Source: Runella aurantiaca
Lineage (GTDB): Bacteria > Bacteroidota > Bacteroidia > Cytophagales > Spirosomataceae
DNA: 60,384 bases
Direction: 5' to 3'
Assembly (NCBI RefSeq): GCF_003339505.1
Contig: NZ_QPIW01000040.1
Location: 1-60,384, forward strand
In this document: piece by piece, positions 8,454-17,020 of the stretch
Layout: the number at the start of each line of letters is the position of its first letter
How positions within the stretch are numbered: position 1 is the first letter of the stretch
Translations under genes and position numbers: made by a program
Notes under the pieces: model-generated
Database searches by the model: none
What the model was told of the DNA's origin: nothing
Seen by the model: the letters and a program-made list of their open reading frames with translations, nothing else

Positions 8454-9224
8454 TTAATGAGCAAGCGCAATTCGATTACTAAGCTTGGCGGCACTTTCTT
8501 TGAGCGCATACTCGACCTCCTCTTTGGTGGCCTGCTTCATGCCGTCAATACGAGCCAACATCGGCACGGTCAATGCGGCAACGGCGTTTCGGTTCATATC
8601 GAGAATGGGAAATGAAATGGCAAACAGACCCGCATACTGATTGCTTTGAATGGAAGCGAAGCCTTTCGCCGTTACTTCTTTAAGAACCGTTTGAAAATGA
8701 GAGACTTCAATACCTGATTGTCCCGTCAGGCTCTCCCGAATTCTGAGTTCCTGAATAACCGGGTCCTGAAACGCTATCAAAACTAACCCCGAAGCAGAGG
8801 GAGCAACGGCAATTTCAGAACCTACGCGGGTCATAAAACCCAGCCCGTCGGGCGGTTGAATGGAAGCGATAACGGTCTGAACGCCTTTACTATACACCCT
8901 CAAATCGCAGGGAAATGAAACGGCCTGTGACAGTTGCTCCATGATAGGAATGGCTTCCGTCAACAGACGATAGGTAGGAGGATGAAAATGGGACAGTTGA
9001 AACAGTTTCGAGGTAATGGTATAGGTATTGCCATAATTAGCTACGTAATTCCTACTGACCAAACAGGTGAGCATCCGATAAATCTCGCCCAAATTTCGTC
9101 CAAGGCGAGTGGCAATTTCCTGTTGTGTCAGCCCATTTTCACACTGACAAAGCACCTCCAAAATATCAAGGCCTTTCTCTAATGCCGGGGCGGAATACGC
9201 ACTGTTTTCTTCTTTGTTTTTCAT
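8454..9224 (-). CDS. IclR family transcriptional regulator
   Basis: The start at 9224 gives 256 residues; an in-frame ATG at 9257 adds only a low-complexity lead. The N-terminal winged helix contains ALEKGLDILEVL and LTQQEIATRLGRNLGEIYRM, the classic IclR HTH. The C-terminal effector domain has PPDGLGFMTRVGSEIAVAPS, ASGLVLIAF and the terminal AAKLSNRIA helix. IclR proteins usually control adjacent catabolic operons in response to a pathway acid. It is in line with the BASS, dehydrogenase and hydrolase genes and close to the divergent promoter at about 9.85 kb. Confidence 0.9.
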   Translation of the reverse strand: MKNKEENSAYSAPALEKGLDILEVLCQCENGLTQQEIATRLGRNLGEIYRMLTCLVSRNYVANYGNTYTITSKLFQLSHFHPPTYRLLTEAIPIMEQLSQAVSFPCDLRVYSKGVQTVIASIQPPDGLGFMTRVGSEIAVAPSASGLVLIAFQDPVIQELRIRESLTGQSGIEVSHFQTVLKEVTAKGFASIQSNQYAGLFAISFPILDMNRNAVAALTVPMLARIDGMKQATKEEVEYALKESAAKLSNRIALAH

Positions 9225-9377
9225 TTGAAACGATTTATGATTGAAACGGCAGTTCACCGCTGCTGCGATGATGATTATTTTTCAGTGAACATTTTAGCCT
9301 CAAATTTCAACACAGGAAACTGAATTTCAATCGTTTGTTCCATCATAAATCGTACACCCTACATTGGAAATCAAAAT

Positions 9378-9794
9378 TTACATGCCCATCTGATGCACTT
9401 CGATGATGTTACCGTCCGGATCGTGAAAGAATATTTGATACCACCCCGCCAGTGCCCACTTGCCATAATCAGCGTAGGGAATAGCTAATTCTTCCAATTT
9501 CTTTTTGAATCCTTCAATATCGTCAGTACGAAAACAGAAATGCCCCTTTTGAATCGGATTAATCCACTGCTTCATTCGGAAAGCTGTTTCGTTGTCCTTC
9601 TTAGTAATGTGAAATTCAACCTGACCGTCTGTTAAAAAATCTACCTGCCCATCATAGCGATTGGCGGTTTCTGCTCCAACAAGACCATGCTCTTCGTCCT
9701 GAAGGCGACTCAAGCCGAAAATAGATTGATAAAATTCTGATAATCTCGGCACATCCTCTGTGCAAAGATTCATGTGGTGATAGTTAAATTTCAT
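9378..9794 (-). CDS. VOC (glyoxalase/dioxygenase superfamily) protein
   Basis: The start at 9794 gives 138 residues beginning MKFNYHHMNLCTEDV. Two beta-alpha-beta-beta-beta modules are visible; likely metal ligands are His in HHMN, His in KGHFCF and Glu in IIEVHQ, as in glyoxalase I and small VOC enzymes. No second metal-site set for a ring-cleaving dioxygenase is seen, and the protein is half the length of extradiol dioxygenases. It is divergent from the hydratase gene at 9912, so it shares the regulatory gap with the catabolic operon. Substrate unknown. Confidence 0.85.
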   Translation of the reverse strand: MKFNYHHMNLCTEDVPRLSEFYQSIFGLSRLQDEEHGLVGAETANRYDGQVDFLTDGQVEFHITKKDNETAFRMKQWINPIQKGHFCFRTDDIEGFKKKLEELAIPYADYGKWALAGWYQIFFHDPDGNIIEVHQMGM

Positions 9795-9846
9795 CTGCGT
9801 ATTCTTTGTTAACGTCAACATTGATTTTGCAAATATGAAATAATTA

Positions 9847-9877
9847 TTTTATATATGAAAATATAATAGTAATTTTG
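9847..9877 (+). promoter_or_regulatory. Promoter for the plus-strand catabolic operon
   Basis: A perfect -7 box TAATTTTG (9870-9877) stands 19 bp after TTTT (9847-9850), a weak -33. The start codon of the first gene is at 9912. The surrounding gap is very AT-rich and also serves the divergent VOC gene. Confidence 0.5.
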
Positions 9878-9911
9878 TAAGAAATTATATCCTATAAATC
9901 TGTTAAGACGC

Positions 9912-10763
9912 ATGGAAAACAATTGGCGAGCGTCCATTGAAGAAAATCCAACCGAAAGAAATGAAGTATGCAGTCTATCCATGGTGAGGCGCGTGGCTGC
10001 CATGTTGGACGTAGACACCGCTTCCTTCTCCATTGGCGATCTGTTACCGCGAGGCTGGCACTTTTTTTTGTTGGCGGGCGAAACTCGAAAATCAGATTTA
10101 CGCTCGGATGGTTTCCCGGGCTTAGGCGTTCCGCTTCCCGACCTTGGCCTGCCACGCTTGCTGTTGGGCGGCAGAACTGTATCCTATAAGGGAGATATTA
10201 CGATAGGCTCAGAGGTGGCGCGAACAAGTTTCGTCAGCAATATTACGGAGAAGACGCCCCCTTCCGGCCGAATGGCCATCGTGACGATTCAACATGAGTT
10301 GCGTCCTGTTTCAACACCTGCACCGGCGATTATAGAAACCCAAACCTATATCTTGCTAAGCGGAAAAAGCGGTCAGTCAAACACCAAGAAACCAATTGCT
10401 CCGCCGATTCAGTCAAGCTATCAAAAACAGGTAGTGCCCAACGAGACGCTGCTTTTTCAGTATTCTGCTTTAGGATTCAACTCTCATAAAATTCATTTAG
10501 ACCGGGACTATGCCCAAAAGGTGGAAGGGTTGCCTGATTTGGTGGTCAATGGCGGTTTGGCCACCCTGCTGTTAACGGAATTTTTAAGGAACGATTTAGG
10601 ACTTAAACTAACAGATATCAAAGTAAAACACACAGCTCCCCTGTTTTGCGACCGTCCCATGACGCTTGCTGCCGACCGTAGCGAAACGGGCTGGCAACTC
10701 AAAATAGTTGATGATACCAATGAACCGGCTGTAGAAATGGAGGCTAAAATAATGGAGGTATGA
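9912..10763 (+). CDS. MaoC/HTD2-type hydroxyacyl-CoA hydratase (mesaconyl-C4-CoA hydratase-like)
   Basis: A 283-residue double-hotdog protein. The N-terminal half has the FAS1-like dehydratase pattern (LDVDTASFSIGDLLPRGWHF, then GVPLPDLGLPRLLLGGRTVSY). The C-terminal half has LLFQYSALGFNSHKIHLDRDYA followed by LPDLVVNGGLATLL, where Asn and His of the GFNSHKIH stretch correspond to the hydratase catalytic region. The family includes mesaconyl-C4-CoA and itaconyl-CoA hydratases. Its stop overlaps the start of the class III CoA-transferase (ATGATG at 10760), a strong sign that the two act in sequence: CoA activation of an unsaturated acid, then hydration. Confidence 0.85.
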   Translation: MENNWRASIEENPTERNEVCSLSMVRRVAAMLDVDTASFSIGDLLPRGWHFFLLAGETRKSDLRSDGFPGLGVPLPDLGLPRLLLGGRTVSYKGDITIGSEVARTSFVSNITEKTPPSGRMAIVTIQHELRPVSTPAPAIIETQTYILLSGKSGQSNTKKPIAPPIQSSYQKQVVPNETLLFQYSALGFNSHKIHLDRDYAQKVEGLPDLVVNGGLATLLLTEFLRNDLGLKLTDIKVKHTAPLFCDRPMTLAADRSETGWQLKIVDDTNEPAVEMEAKIMEV

Positions 10764-11974
10764 TGACATTTGAACCACTGAAAGGCATTAAAATTCTGGA
10801 TCTAACGGCGGTTGTCGTCGGTCCCGTAGCGACCTGGCGATTAGGTCAATACGGAGCCGAAATTATCAAGGTCGAAAACCCTTCGGGCGACCTCATGCGC
10901 GGTCTCGGCGGCCTCTCCCCCACGGGGCAACATTCGGGAGCGTATTTACACCTCAATCGCGGTAAACGCAATATCTGCCTCGACCTCAAAAAGCAGGGCG
11001 GTAGGGAGATTTGCCAAAAGTTGGTGGAATGGAGTGATGTGATCGTTGCCAATATGCGTCCTGATGCGTTAGAACGTTTGGGATTGGATGCCCAAACCAT
11101 CAGAACCAAGTATCCTGAAAAAATTTATTGCTTAATCACCGGCTATGGCACCGATGGACCTTATTCGGGCCTGCCGACCTACGACAGCGTTTTACAGGGG
11201 GCCTCGGGCATTGCGGGGCTAACGATGGCCAGAGACGGTAAGCCCGTCTACGTGCCGATGCTCATTTGTGACCATGTCGTTGGCGAAATTACGGCAGGGG
11301 CGGTGATGGCCGCCTTGATGCAGCGTCATAAAACAGGACAGGGAGCAAGCCTTGAAATTCCCATGTTTGAAACCATGGCGGCTTTTGTGTTGCAGGAACA
11401 TTTGGCCCAACAGAGTTTTGAGCCGTCGGTAGGTCCTGCCGGCGACCTTCGCCTGCTCAGTCCGCACAACAAGCCCGTGAAAACTAAGGATGGCTATATT
11501 TCATTTACCATCAATACAGATGTACAGGTAAAAGCCTTTTTGAAAATAACAGATAGAACAGAATTATTGAATGATGAAAGATTTCTGACGGTAGCAACCA
11601 GAGCAAAATTTGTTTCAGAATGGTTTGAAATTCGTGGAGCAGCTTTAGAAAATAAAACAACCGATGAGTGGCTTGAAATTTTTAGAAAAGTGGATTTACC
11701 TGCAATGCCTTGCCATACGCTCGAAACATTAACGAATGACCCACATTTAAAGGCAGTGGGGCTGATTAATTTTGAAAATCACCCCACTGAAGGTAAGACC
11801 GCAGTAATACGCTCAACTATTCAGGTGGATGGAGAATATCCTTCTGCATATTCTTCTGCTGCACCATGTGGTTGGGATACGAAAGAAATTCTCCATGATT
11901 TAGGTTACTCAGATGCAGAAATGGAAAGTTTAATTAATGAAAATGCGACTTTTCAATTTAAAACTGAGCAATAA
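10760..11974 (+). CDS. CaiB/BaiF class III CoA-transferase
   Basis: A 404-residue family III CoA-transferase that moves CoA between organic acids. Seen are the N-terminal ILDLTAVVVGPVATWRLGQYGAEIIKVE, RGKRNICLDLK at 67-77, the GYGTDGPYSGLPTYD stretch with the expected catalytic aspartate (Asp142), and the C-terminal PAMPCHTLETL segment. The start overlaps the previous gene by 4 nt; a second ATG follows immediately. Base composition changes within the gene: the first two thirds are GC-rich like the upstream gene, and the rest, from about 11.5 kb, is distinctly AT-rich. This continues through the thiolase and suggests a recombination boundary. Confidence 0.92.
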   Translation: MMTFEPLKGIKILDLTAVVVGPVATWRLGQYGAEIIKVENPSGDLMRGLGGLSPTGQHSGAYLHLNRGKRNICLDLKKQGGREICQKLVEWSDVIVANMRPDALERLGLDAQTIRTKYPEKIYCLITGYGTDGPYSGLPTYDSVLQGASGIAGLTMARDGKPVYVPMLICDHVVGEITAGAVMAALMQRHKTGQGASLEIPMFETMAAFVLQEHLAQQSFEPSVGPAGDLRLLSPHNKPVKTKDGYISFTINTDVQVKAFLKITDRTELLNDERFLTVATRAKFVSEWFEIRGAALENKTTDEWLEIFRKVDLPAMPCHTLETLTNDPHLKAVGLINFENHPTEGKTAVIRSTIQVDGEYPSAYSSAAPCGWDTKEILHDLGYSDAEMESLINENATFQFKTEQ

Positions 11975-11992
11975 CAAATTAGAAAGAAGCTT

Positions 11993-13207
11993 ATGAAACA
12001 ATCTTATATAATCGACACTATTCGTACACCCATTGGCAGTTTAGGTGGTAGTTTGTCCAGTGTTCGTGCCGATGATTTGGCAGCTTTGCCAATAAAAGAG
12101 CTCATCAAAAGAAATCCAAATTTACCAACGGAGCTAATTGACGATGTGATATTGGGTTGTCATAATCAGGCTGGTGAAGATAACCGAAATGTGGCTCGCA
12201 TGGCATTGTTATTAGCAGGCATACCGTACACCGTTCCTGGTGAAACTGTCAATCGTTTATGTTCATCAGGAATGTCCGCCATTATTCATGCCAACAGAGC
12301 AATTAAATCAGATGATGGCGATATTTTTATTGCAGGGGGAATGGAACATATGACTCGTGGACCTTGGGTGATTTCCAAGACTTCAAAACCTTTTGGTAAT
12401 GATGCACAAATGTTTGATAGCAGTTTTGGATGGCGATTTATAAATTTACAAATGCATAAAATGTATGGTACAGATGCTATGGCTGTAACTGCTGAAAATT
12501 TAGCAGAAATGTATCATATTAGCCGTGAAGACCAAGATTTATTTGCGTTTCGTTCGCAACAAAAAGCCTTTTTTGCCCAGCAAAATGGCATTTTAGCCGA
12601 TGAGATTGTAAAGGTAGAAATAGCGGATAAAAAAGGAAATATCACCGTTTTTGATAAAGATGAATTTATAAAAGGTAATACTACTCTTGAAATTCTTTCA
12701 AAGTTAAAACCCATTTTTAAGAACGAAAGCAGCACAGTAACCGCAGGGAACGCTTCTGGATTAAATGATGGAGCTGCTGCTATGTTGATAACTTCGGAGC
12801 AAGCTGTAAAAAACTACCATTTTATTCCCAAAGCAAGAATAGTTTCCTCAGCAGTAGTAGGTGTTGAACCTAAAATTATGGGAATTGGCCCCGTAGGAGC
12901 TACACAAAAGGCTTTAAAAAAGTCTGGTTTAAAGCTCGACCAAATAGATGTATTTGAATTTAATGAAGCTTTTGCCGCCCAATGTTTGGCTGTTACTCGC
13001 AACTTGGGAATTGCCGACGACGATGCAAGAGTAAACCCAAACGGAGGAGCAATTGCAATGGGACATCCGCTCGGCATGTCAGGAACTCGGATTATTCAAG
13101 CGGCTGTAAATGAGTTAGTTCGTTCAAAGAAAAAGTATGCTCTCGCTTCCATGTGTGTTGGCGTAGGAATGGGCTATGCCGTAATTATTGAAAATTTTGC
13201 TAATTAA
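11993..13207 (+). CDS. Acetyl-CoA C-acyltransferase (thiolase)
   Basis: A 404-residue thiolase that cleaves a 3-oxoacyl-CoA with CoA to acetyl-CoA and a shortened acyl-CoA. Catalytic residues are visible: Cys90 in NRLCSSG, His358 in AMGHPLG and Cys388 in ASMCVGVGMG, and the NEAFAAQ motif is present. The overall pattern is closest to 3-oxoadipyl-CoA thiolases (PcaF/PaaJ), but the exact substrate cannot be decided by eye. It follows the CoA-transferase by 18 bp and precedes the SDR by 6 bp. The gene is AT-rich (for example about 22% GC at 12661-12720 by hand count) against 50-55% in flanking genes. Confidence 0.92.
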   Translation: MKQSYIIDTIRTPIGSLGGSLSSVRADDLAALPIKELIKRNPNLPTELIDDVILGCHNQAGEDNRNVARMALLLAGIPYTVPGETVNRLCSSGMSAIIHANRAIKSDDGDIFIAGGMEHMTRGPWVISKTSKPFGNDAQMFDSSFGWRFINLQMHKMYGTDAMAVTAENLAEMYHISREDQDLFAFRSQQKAFFAQQNGILADEIVKVEIADKKGNITVFDKDEFIKGNTTLEILSKLKPIFKNESSTVTAGNASGLNDGAAAMLITSEQAVKNYHFIPKARIVSSAVVGVEPKIMGIGPVGATQKALKKSGLKLDQIDVFEFNEAFAAQCLAVTRNLGIADDDARVNPNGGAIAMGHPLGMSGTRIIQAAVNELVRSKKKYALASMCVGVGMGYAVIIENFAN

Positions 13208-13213
13208 AATGAT

Positions 13214-14026
13214 ATGAAAAATATTACATCGGAAGTAAATATAAAATATAATCTTTTACAACTTGAAAATAAGGTTTGTATCATCACAGGTGCGGCGTCA
13301 TTGCGCAGTATTGGTTATGGAACGGCAGAGCTTTTTGCGGCTCATGGGGCAAAATTGGTAATTTTAGATATCGTTATGAATGAGCAAATTGCTAAAGATT
13401 TGAAAAATCATATCGAAACTCAAGTTGGAAAAAGTGTCGAAATTCTTTGTCTAACGTGTGACATTAGGAATATAAATGATTGCGAAAATGCCATCGAAAA
13501 AAGTGTAGCCCATTTTGGCACAATCGATTGCTTAGTGAACTGTGCAGGCATTGTAAAATCGGAAGGAATGCTCTCGATTACTGAGCAGGATTACGATTTA
13601 ATAATGGACGTAAACCTAAAGGGCACTTTCAATATTTGTAAATCTGTCTTGAAAGTTTTTGCAGAAAAACAAGCTGGTGTTATTATCAATTTGGCGTCAT
13701 TGGCAGCCCAACGGGGCGGTGGATTGGTCGGTGGGGCGCACTATGCCGCTTCAAAAGGCGGGGTTATCAGTCTAACCCGTTCCATTGCCCGGGAATTTGC
13801 CCCTTTGGGCATTCGTGCCAATGTGATTTGCCCGGCCATGATCGAAACAAACATGTTGGATGGACTCACCGAAGCACAATTAAATGAGGTCATTGCGGCC
13901 ATTCCCCTCAAACGAGTGGGTAAAACGATTGAATTGGCGGGGACTTGCTTATTTTTGGCTTCTGACCTTTCAGGGTTCACTACCGGTGCTACCATTGATG
14001 TAAATGGCGGTATCCATATTCATTAA
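13214..14026 (+). CDS. SDR family oxidoreductase
   Basis: A 270-residue classical short-chain dehydrogenase. The cofactor motif is TGAASLRSIG (25-34; Gly spacing slightly unusual), then NCAG at 109-112 and the catalytic triad Ser162, Tyr177, Lys181 (YAASK). The C-terminal VNGG motif is present. It likely interconverts a hydroxyl and a keto group of a pathway intermediate. As a second dehydrogenase besides the 3-hydroxyacyl-CoA dehydrogenase, it may act on an alcohol earlier in the route. The first ~480 bp are AT-rich and the remainder GC-rich, the right edge of the compositional block noted at 11.5-13.7 kb. Confidence 0.9.
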   Translation: MKNITSEVNIKYNLLQLENKVCIITGAASLRSIGYGTAELFAAHGAKLVILDIVMNEQIAKDLKNHIETQVGKSVEILCLTCDIRNINDCENAIEKSVAHFGTIDCLVNCAGIVKSEGMLSITEQDYDLIMDVNLKGTFNICKSVLKVFAEKQAGVIINLASLAAQRGGGLVGGAHYAASKGGVISLTRSIAREFAPLGIRANVICPAMIETNMLDGLTEAQLNEVIAAIPLKRVGKTIELAGTCLFLASDLSGFTTGATIDVNGGIHIH

Positions 14027-14042
14027 ATTCGATGTGGAATAA

Positions 14043-14807
14043 ATGACAGAAGATATTCAACTGAATAACTCCGTTTTAAAAGTAAGCCGTACGATAGTAT
14101 CGGAAGACAGGCCCACCCTCATTTTCCTGCATGATTCATTAGGATGTATTGAATTGTGGCGTGATTTTCCACAATTATTAGGCCAAGCAACCCTTTGTAA
14201 CGTACTCGTTTACGACCGACAAGGCTATGGAAAATCTGCAACGTTCAGCAGTATAGACAGAAATAATAACTATCTGGAAATTGAAGCCGATCTATTGAAT
14301 GCACTGATGGAAAAACTTTCCATTAAAACCGCCATTTTATTCGGACACAGCGACGGAGGTTCGATTGTTTTGATTGCAGCCGCCAAATACCCGGAGAAAA
14401 TCAAAGGCGTGATTACCGAAGGAGCGCATATTTTTGTCGAAGACATCACCCTGAAAGGCATCAAAGACGCCGTTGAAGCCTATCGCACGGCTAATCTTCG
14501 TCAAAAACTAACGAAATACCACGGTGACAAAACAGAGGCCGTATTTTGGGCATGGGCAAAAATGTGGCTAAGTGAGGAATTTGAATCCTGGAACATTGAA
14601 CATTTTTTGCCCCATATCAAGTGTCCGGTTTTGGTCATTCAGGGTGAGGAAGATGAATATGGCAGTTTGGCACAAGTGGACGGCATTCTAAGTCAAGTAT
14701 CAGGAGAAACTCAGAAACTTATTATTCCGTCGGTTGCCCATACTCCCCATAAAGAAGCAAAAGAATTGGTTTTGGCGAAAACAGTAGAGTTTATCAATCA
14801 AATCTAG
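14043..14807 (+). CDS. Cytoplasmic alpha/beta hydrolase
   Basis: A 254-residue hydrolase without a signal peptide. LIFLHDSLG forms the oxyanion region (26-34), the nucleophile elbow is GHSDGG with Ser103, the acid is probably Asp204 in GEEDEYG and the base His233 or His236 in VAHTPHKE. It resembles carbon-carbon or ester hydrolases of the MhpC/PcaD type. It is the last gene of the plus operon and differs from the exported hydrolase at 5555. It could open a ring-derived lactone or hydrolyse a CoA ester; the substrate is not evident. Confidence 0.88.
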   Translation: MTEDIQLNNSVLKVSRTIVSEDRPTLIFLHDSLGCIELWRDFPQLLGQATLCNVLVYDRQGYGKSATFSSIDRNNNYLEIEADLLNALMEKLSIKTAILFGHSDGGSIVLIAAAKYPEKIKGVITEGAHIFVEDITLKGIKDAVEAYRTANLRQKLTKYHGDKTEAVFWAWAKMWLSEEFESWNIEHFLPHIKCPVLVIQGEEDEYGSLAQVDGILSQVSGETQKLIIPSVAHTPHKEAKELVLAKTVEFINQI

Positions 14808-14885
14808 CCTGTTTTTGCCTTTGCTGATGAAAAATTAGCAAATACATCGCCTCTGAAAACTCTCCTGTTCAACTGTCTTAGGAAT

Positions 14886-14925
14886 TTTCTTAAACTATCT
14901 TAAGGGTATTTCTTAAGATAGTTTA
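14886..14925. promoter_or_regulatory. Palindromic operator B (perfect 14-bp arms)
   Basis: TAAACTATCTTAAG (891-904) and its exact reverse complement CTTAAGATAGTTTA (912-925) flank a 7-nt spacer GGTATTT. It ends directly before the -33 TTG of the promoter for the quinone oxidoreductase/ergothioneine operon. The 18-mer TTCTTAAACTATCTTAAG is identical to the one in operator A at 706-723, and the following promoter is similar too. A regulator with dyad symmetry (Crp/Fnr, HxlR or MarR class) is expected. Confidence 0.8.
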
Positions 14926-14956
14926 TTGGTGGCTACGACAATGGGTCAGACCTTTG
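14926..14956 (+). promoter_or_regulatory. Promoter of the redox/ergothioneine operon
   Basis: TTG (14926-14928), a 20-bp spacer, and GACCTTTG (14949-14956) match the Bacteroidota -33/-7 pattern with one mismatch. The ATG is at 15009. Placement next to operator B suggests tight control. Confidence 0.6.
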
Positions 14957-15008
14957 CAGTATCAATTTTAGGAATATTAAAAACCTGTTATTAACACCGG
15001 ATTTTTCC

Positions 15009-15980
15009 ATGAAAGCTGCTGTAATCTATCAACCGGGCGGGCCAGAAGAATTCCGATTGGAAGAACGGCCGATTCCCCAAGCGAAATTCGGAACGGTACT
15101 GGTTAAAGTAAAAGCCTTTGGTCTGAACAGGTCCGAACTCATGACCCGAAAAGGGTATTCTCCCAATGTGGTCTTTCCTAGAATATTGGGCATAGAATGC
15201 GTAGGTGAAGTGGTACAGGACCCCTCAAGTAACTTACAACCGGGACAACAGGTTGCCGCCTGTATGGGCGGCATGGGTAGAGTATATGACGGCAGCTATG
15301 CAGAATACACGTTGCTCTCTTCAGATATCGTGTATCCCTTTGTCAGCAACCTACCCTGGGCCACACTCGGGGCATTGCCCGAAATGTTTCAAACAGTGTA
15401 CGGCTCTCTGTTTTTGGCGCTGGATGTAAAAAAGGGCGAAACCCTGCTGATAAGGGGAGGGACATCTTCCATCGGGTTGCTCGCCCTGCAACTGGCCAAA
15501 AATGCGGGCCTGAATGTGATTGCTACAACCCGTAATCCCGATAAAAAACAGTTATTGCTTGAGCACAATGCCGACGATGTATGGATCGACAGCGGCAACC
15601 TGCTGCAAAGAACAGAGCAGTATCCCGAAGAGGTAGACAAGATATTAGAGCTGGTTGGCACCAATACGTTAAAAGATTCAATGGCTTGTGTGAAGGTGGG
15701 TGGAACCGTGTGTATGACAGGAATGCTTTCAGAGCAATGGGGTATTTCTGATTTTGCCCCAATGGATTATATACCAGCTACTACGAAGCTGACAGTGTAT
15801 GACAGTGGACAAATCCGCGTGGGCAGAGAGCATTTTAAAGCTTTTATTAAGGATATAGAAGATGGGAAGGTCAAGCTACCCATCGGTAAAGTATATACCT
15901 TGGATTCAATTAAAGAAGCGCACCAGCTCATGGACAACAACGAGGCGAATGGAAAGATTGTCGTGCTGACAAACGAATAA
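15009..15980 (+). CDS. Quinone oxidoreductase-like zinc-free MDR dehydrogenase
   Basis: A 323-residue medium-chain dehydrogenase/reductase. The N-terminal GroES-like domain has FGLNRSELMTRKGYSP and FPRILGIECVGEV; the Rossmann motif is RGGTSSIGLLALQLA (around 149-163). The cysteine/histidine zinc ligands of alcohol dehydrogenases are absent, as in NADPH:quinone reductases and enoyl reductases. It is the first gene behind operator B and ends 17 bp before egtD. It probably reduces quinones or reactive enones with NADPH, in line with the antioxidant product of the rest of the operon, though this link is inferred. Confidence 0.88.
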   Translation: MKAAVIYQPGGPEEFRLEERPIPQAKFGTVLVKVKAFGLNRSELMTRKGYSPNVVFPRILGIECVGEVVQDPSSNLQPGQQVAACMGGMGRVYDGSYAEYTLLSSDIVYPFVSNLPWATLGALPEMFQTVYGSLFLALDVKKGETLLIRGGTSSIGLLALQLAKNAGLNVIATTRNPDKKQLLLEHNADDVWIDSGNLLQRTEQYPEEVDKILELVGTNTLKDSMACVKVGGTVCMTGMLSEQWGISDFAPMDYIPATTKLTVYDSGQIRVGREHFKAFIKDIEDGKVKLPIGKVYTLDSIKEAHQLMDNNEANGKIVVLTNE

Positions 15981-15997
15981 GCTTACTGTTAAAAAAA

Positions 15998-16999
15998 ATG
16001 AAAATGAAGGACACACAAGATGTCTTTGTTCAAAAGACAAACAATAGGGTAGCTGAGGATAAATTCTACAGGGAGGTTTTGGAAGGGTTGACTAAACAAC
16101 AAAAGTCCCTCCCTTCAAAATATTTCTACGACGCTGAAGGAGACCGCTTATTTCAGAAAATCATGGAATGTCCTGAATATTATCTTACTGATTGTGAACT
16201 AGAAATTTTCATCGACCGTACTGCTGATTTGGCAGCGACCATTGGTTTTAACCATGAACCGTTTGATATCATTGAATTGGGGGCTGGAGATGGCACCAAA
16301 ACCATATATCTATTAGAATATTTGGCTAACCGTCAAATGGACTTTCGTTATTTGCCAGTTGATATTTCGGTTAATATTCTCACTGAACTGGAACTTCTAG
16401 TGCACGCACGGTTGCCTAATGTGAATATTCAGGTACTGGCGGGAGAATATCTCGATATGATTGCCGAAGCACGAATACTGTCCGACCGACGAAAGGTGAT
16501 TCTTTTTCTTGGGGGAAATATCGGAAACCTTACTCCAAGAGAAGCTATCGATTTTTACCGGGAGATTAGCCAGCAATTGCAGCCTGGAGATATCATGGTG
16601 ACTGGTTTTGACCTGATGAAAAATCCGCTTATCGTTAGAGCGGCCTACGATGATGCTGGAGGTATTACCAAAGAATTTAATTTGAATTTATTACAACGTA
16701 TAAATAAAGAATTAGGTGCTGATTTTGACATAAACCTATTTGAGCACTATTGTAGCTATAACCCAGAAAATGGAGCCTGCAAAAGTTATTTGGTATCTCT
16801 GGTGCAACAGGAAGTGAGTTTTGAAGATACGACCGTAGGTTTTGAAGAAGGAGAAACCATCTGGATGGAGATTTCGCAAAAATATTCTCCAGACAGAATT
16901 GTTGCTTTGGCGGCATCAAGCGGATTTGAAGTAGTAACCAACCTCAAGGATAAAAAAGGATGGTTCACCGACTCAGTATGGCGTGTAGTCGAACAATAA
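15998..16999 (+). CDS. egtD: L-histidine N(alpha)-methyltransferase EgtD
   Basis: A 333-residue SAM-dependent methyltransferase of the DUF2260/EgtD family, which trimethylates histidine to hercynine, the first step of ergothioneine synthesis. The family hallmarks are LPSKYFYDAEGDRLFQKI near the N-terminus, ELGAGDGTKT (93-102) for SAM, LPVDIS (119-124), GGNIGNLTPRE (172-182) carrying the substrate-binding Asn, and WMEISQKYS near the C-terminus, where Glu and Ser bind histidine in characterised EgtD. Length is normal (~320-335). It is followed 21 bp later by an ABC transporter pair and then egtB, so the pathway assignment is well supported by context. Confidence 0.93.
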   Translation: MKMKDTQDVFVQKTNNRVAEDKFYREVLEGLTKQQKSLPSKYFYDAEGDRLFQKIMECPEYYLTDCELEIFIDRTADLAATIGFNHEPFDIIELGAGDGTKTIYLLEYLANRQMDFRYLPVDISVNILTELELLVHARLPNVNIQVLAGEYLDMIAEARILSDRRKVILFLGGNIGNLTPREAIDFYREISQQLQPGDIMVTGFDLMKNPLIVRAAYDDAGGITKEFNLNLLQRINKELGADFDINLFEHYCSYNPENGACKSYLVSLVQQEVSFEDTTVGFEEGETIWMEISQKYSPDRIVALAASSGFEVVTNLKDKKGWFTDSVWRVVEQ

Positions 17000-17020
17000 C
17001 TGGTTAATTAAAATGCACCA

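Noticed and set aside
9815-10155. Minus-strand frames opposite the hydratase start
   Set aside because: They are antisense to a well-supported gene and its promoter and show no protein family features.
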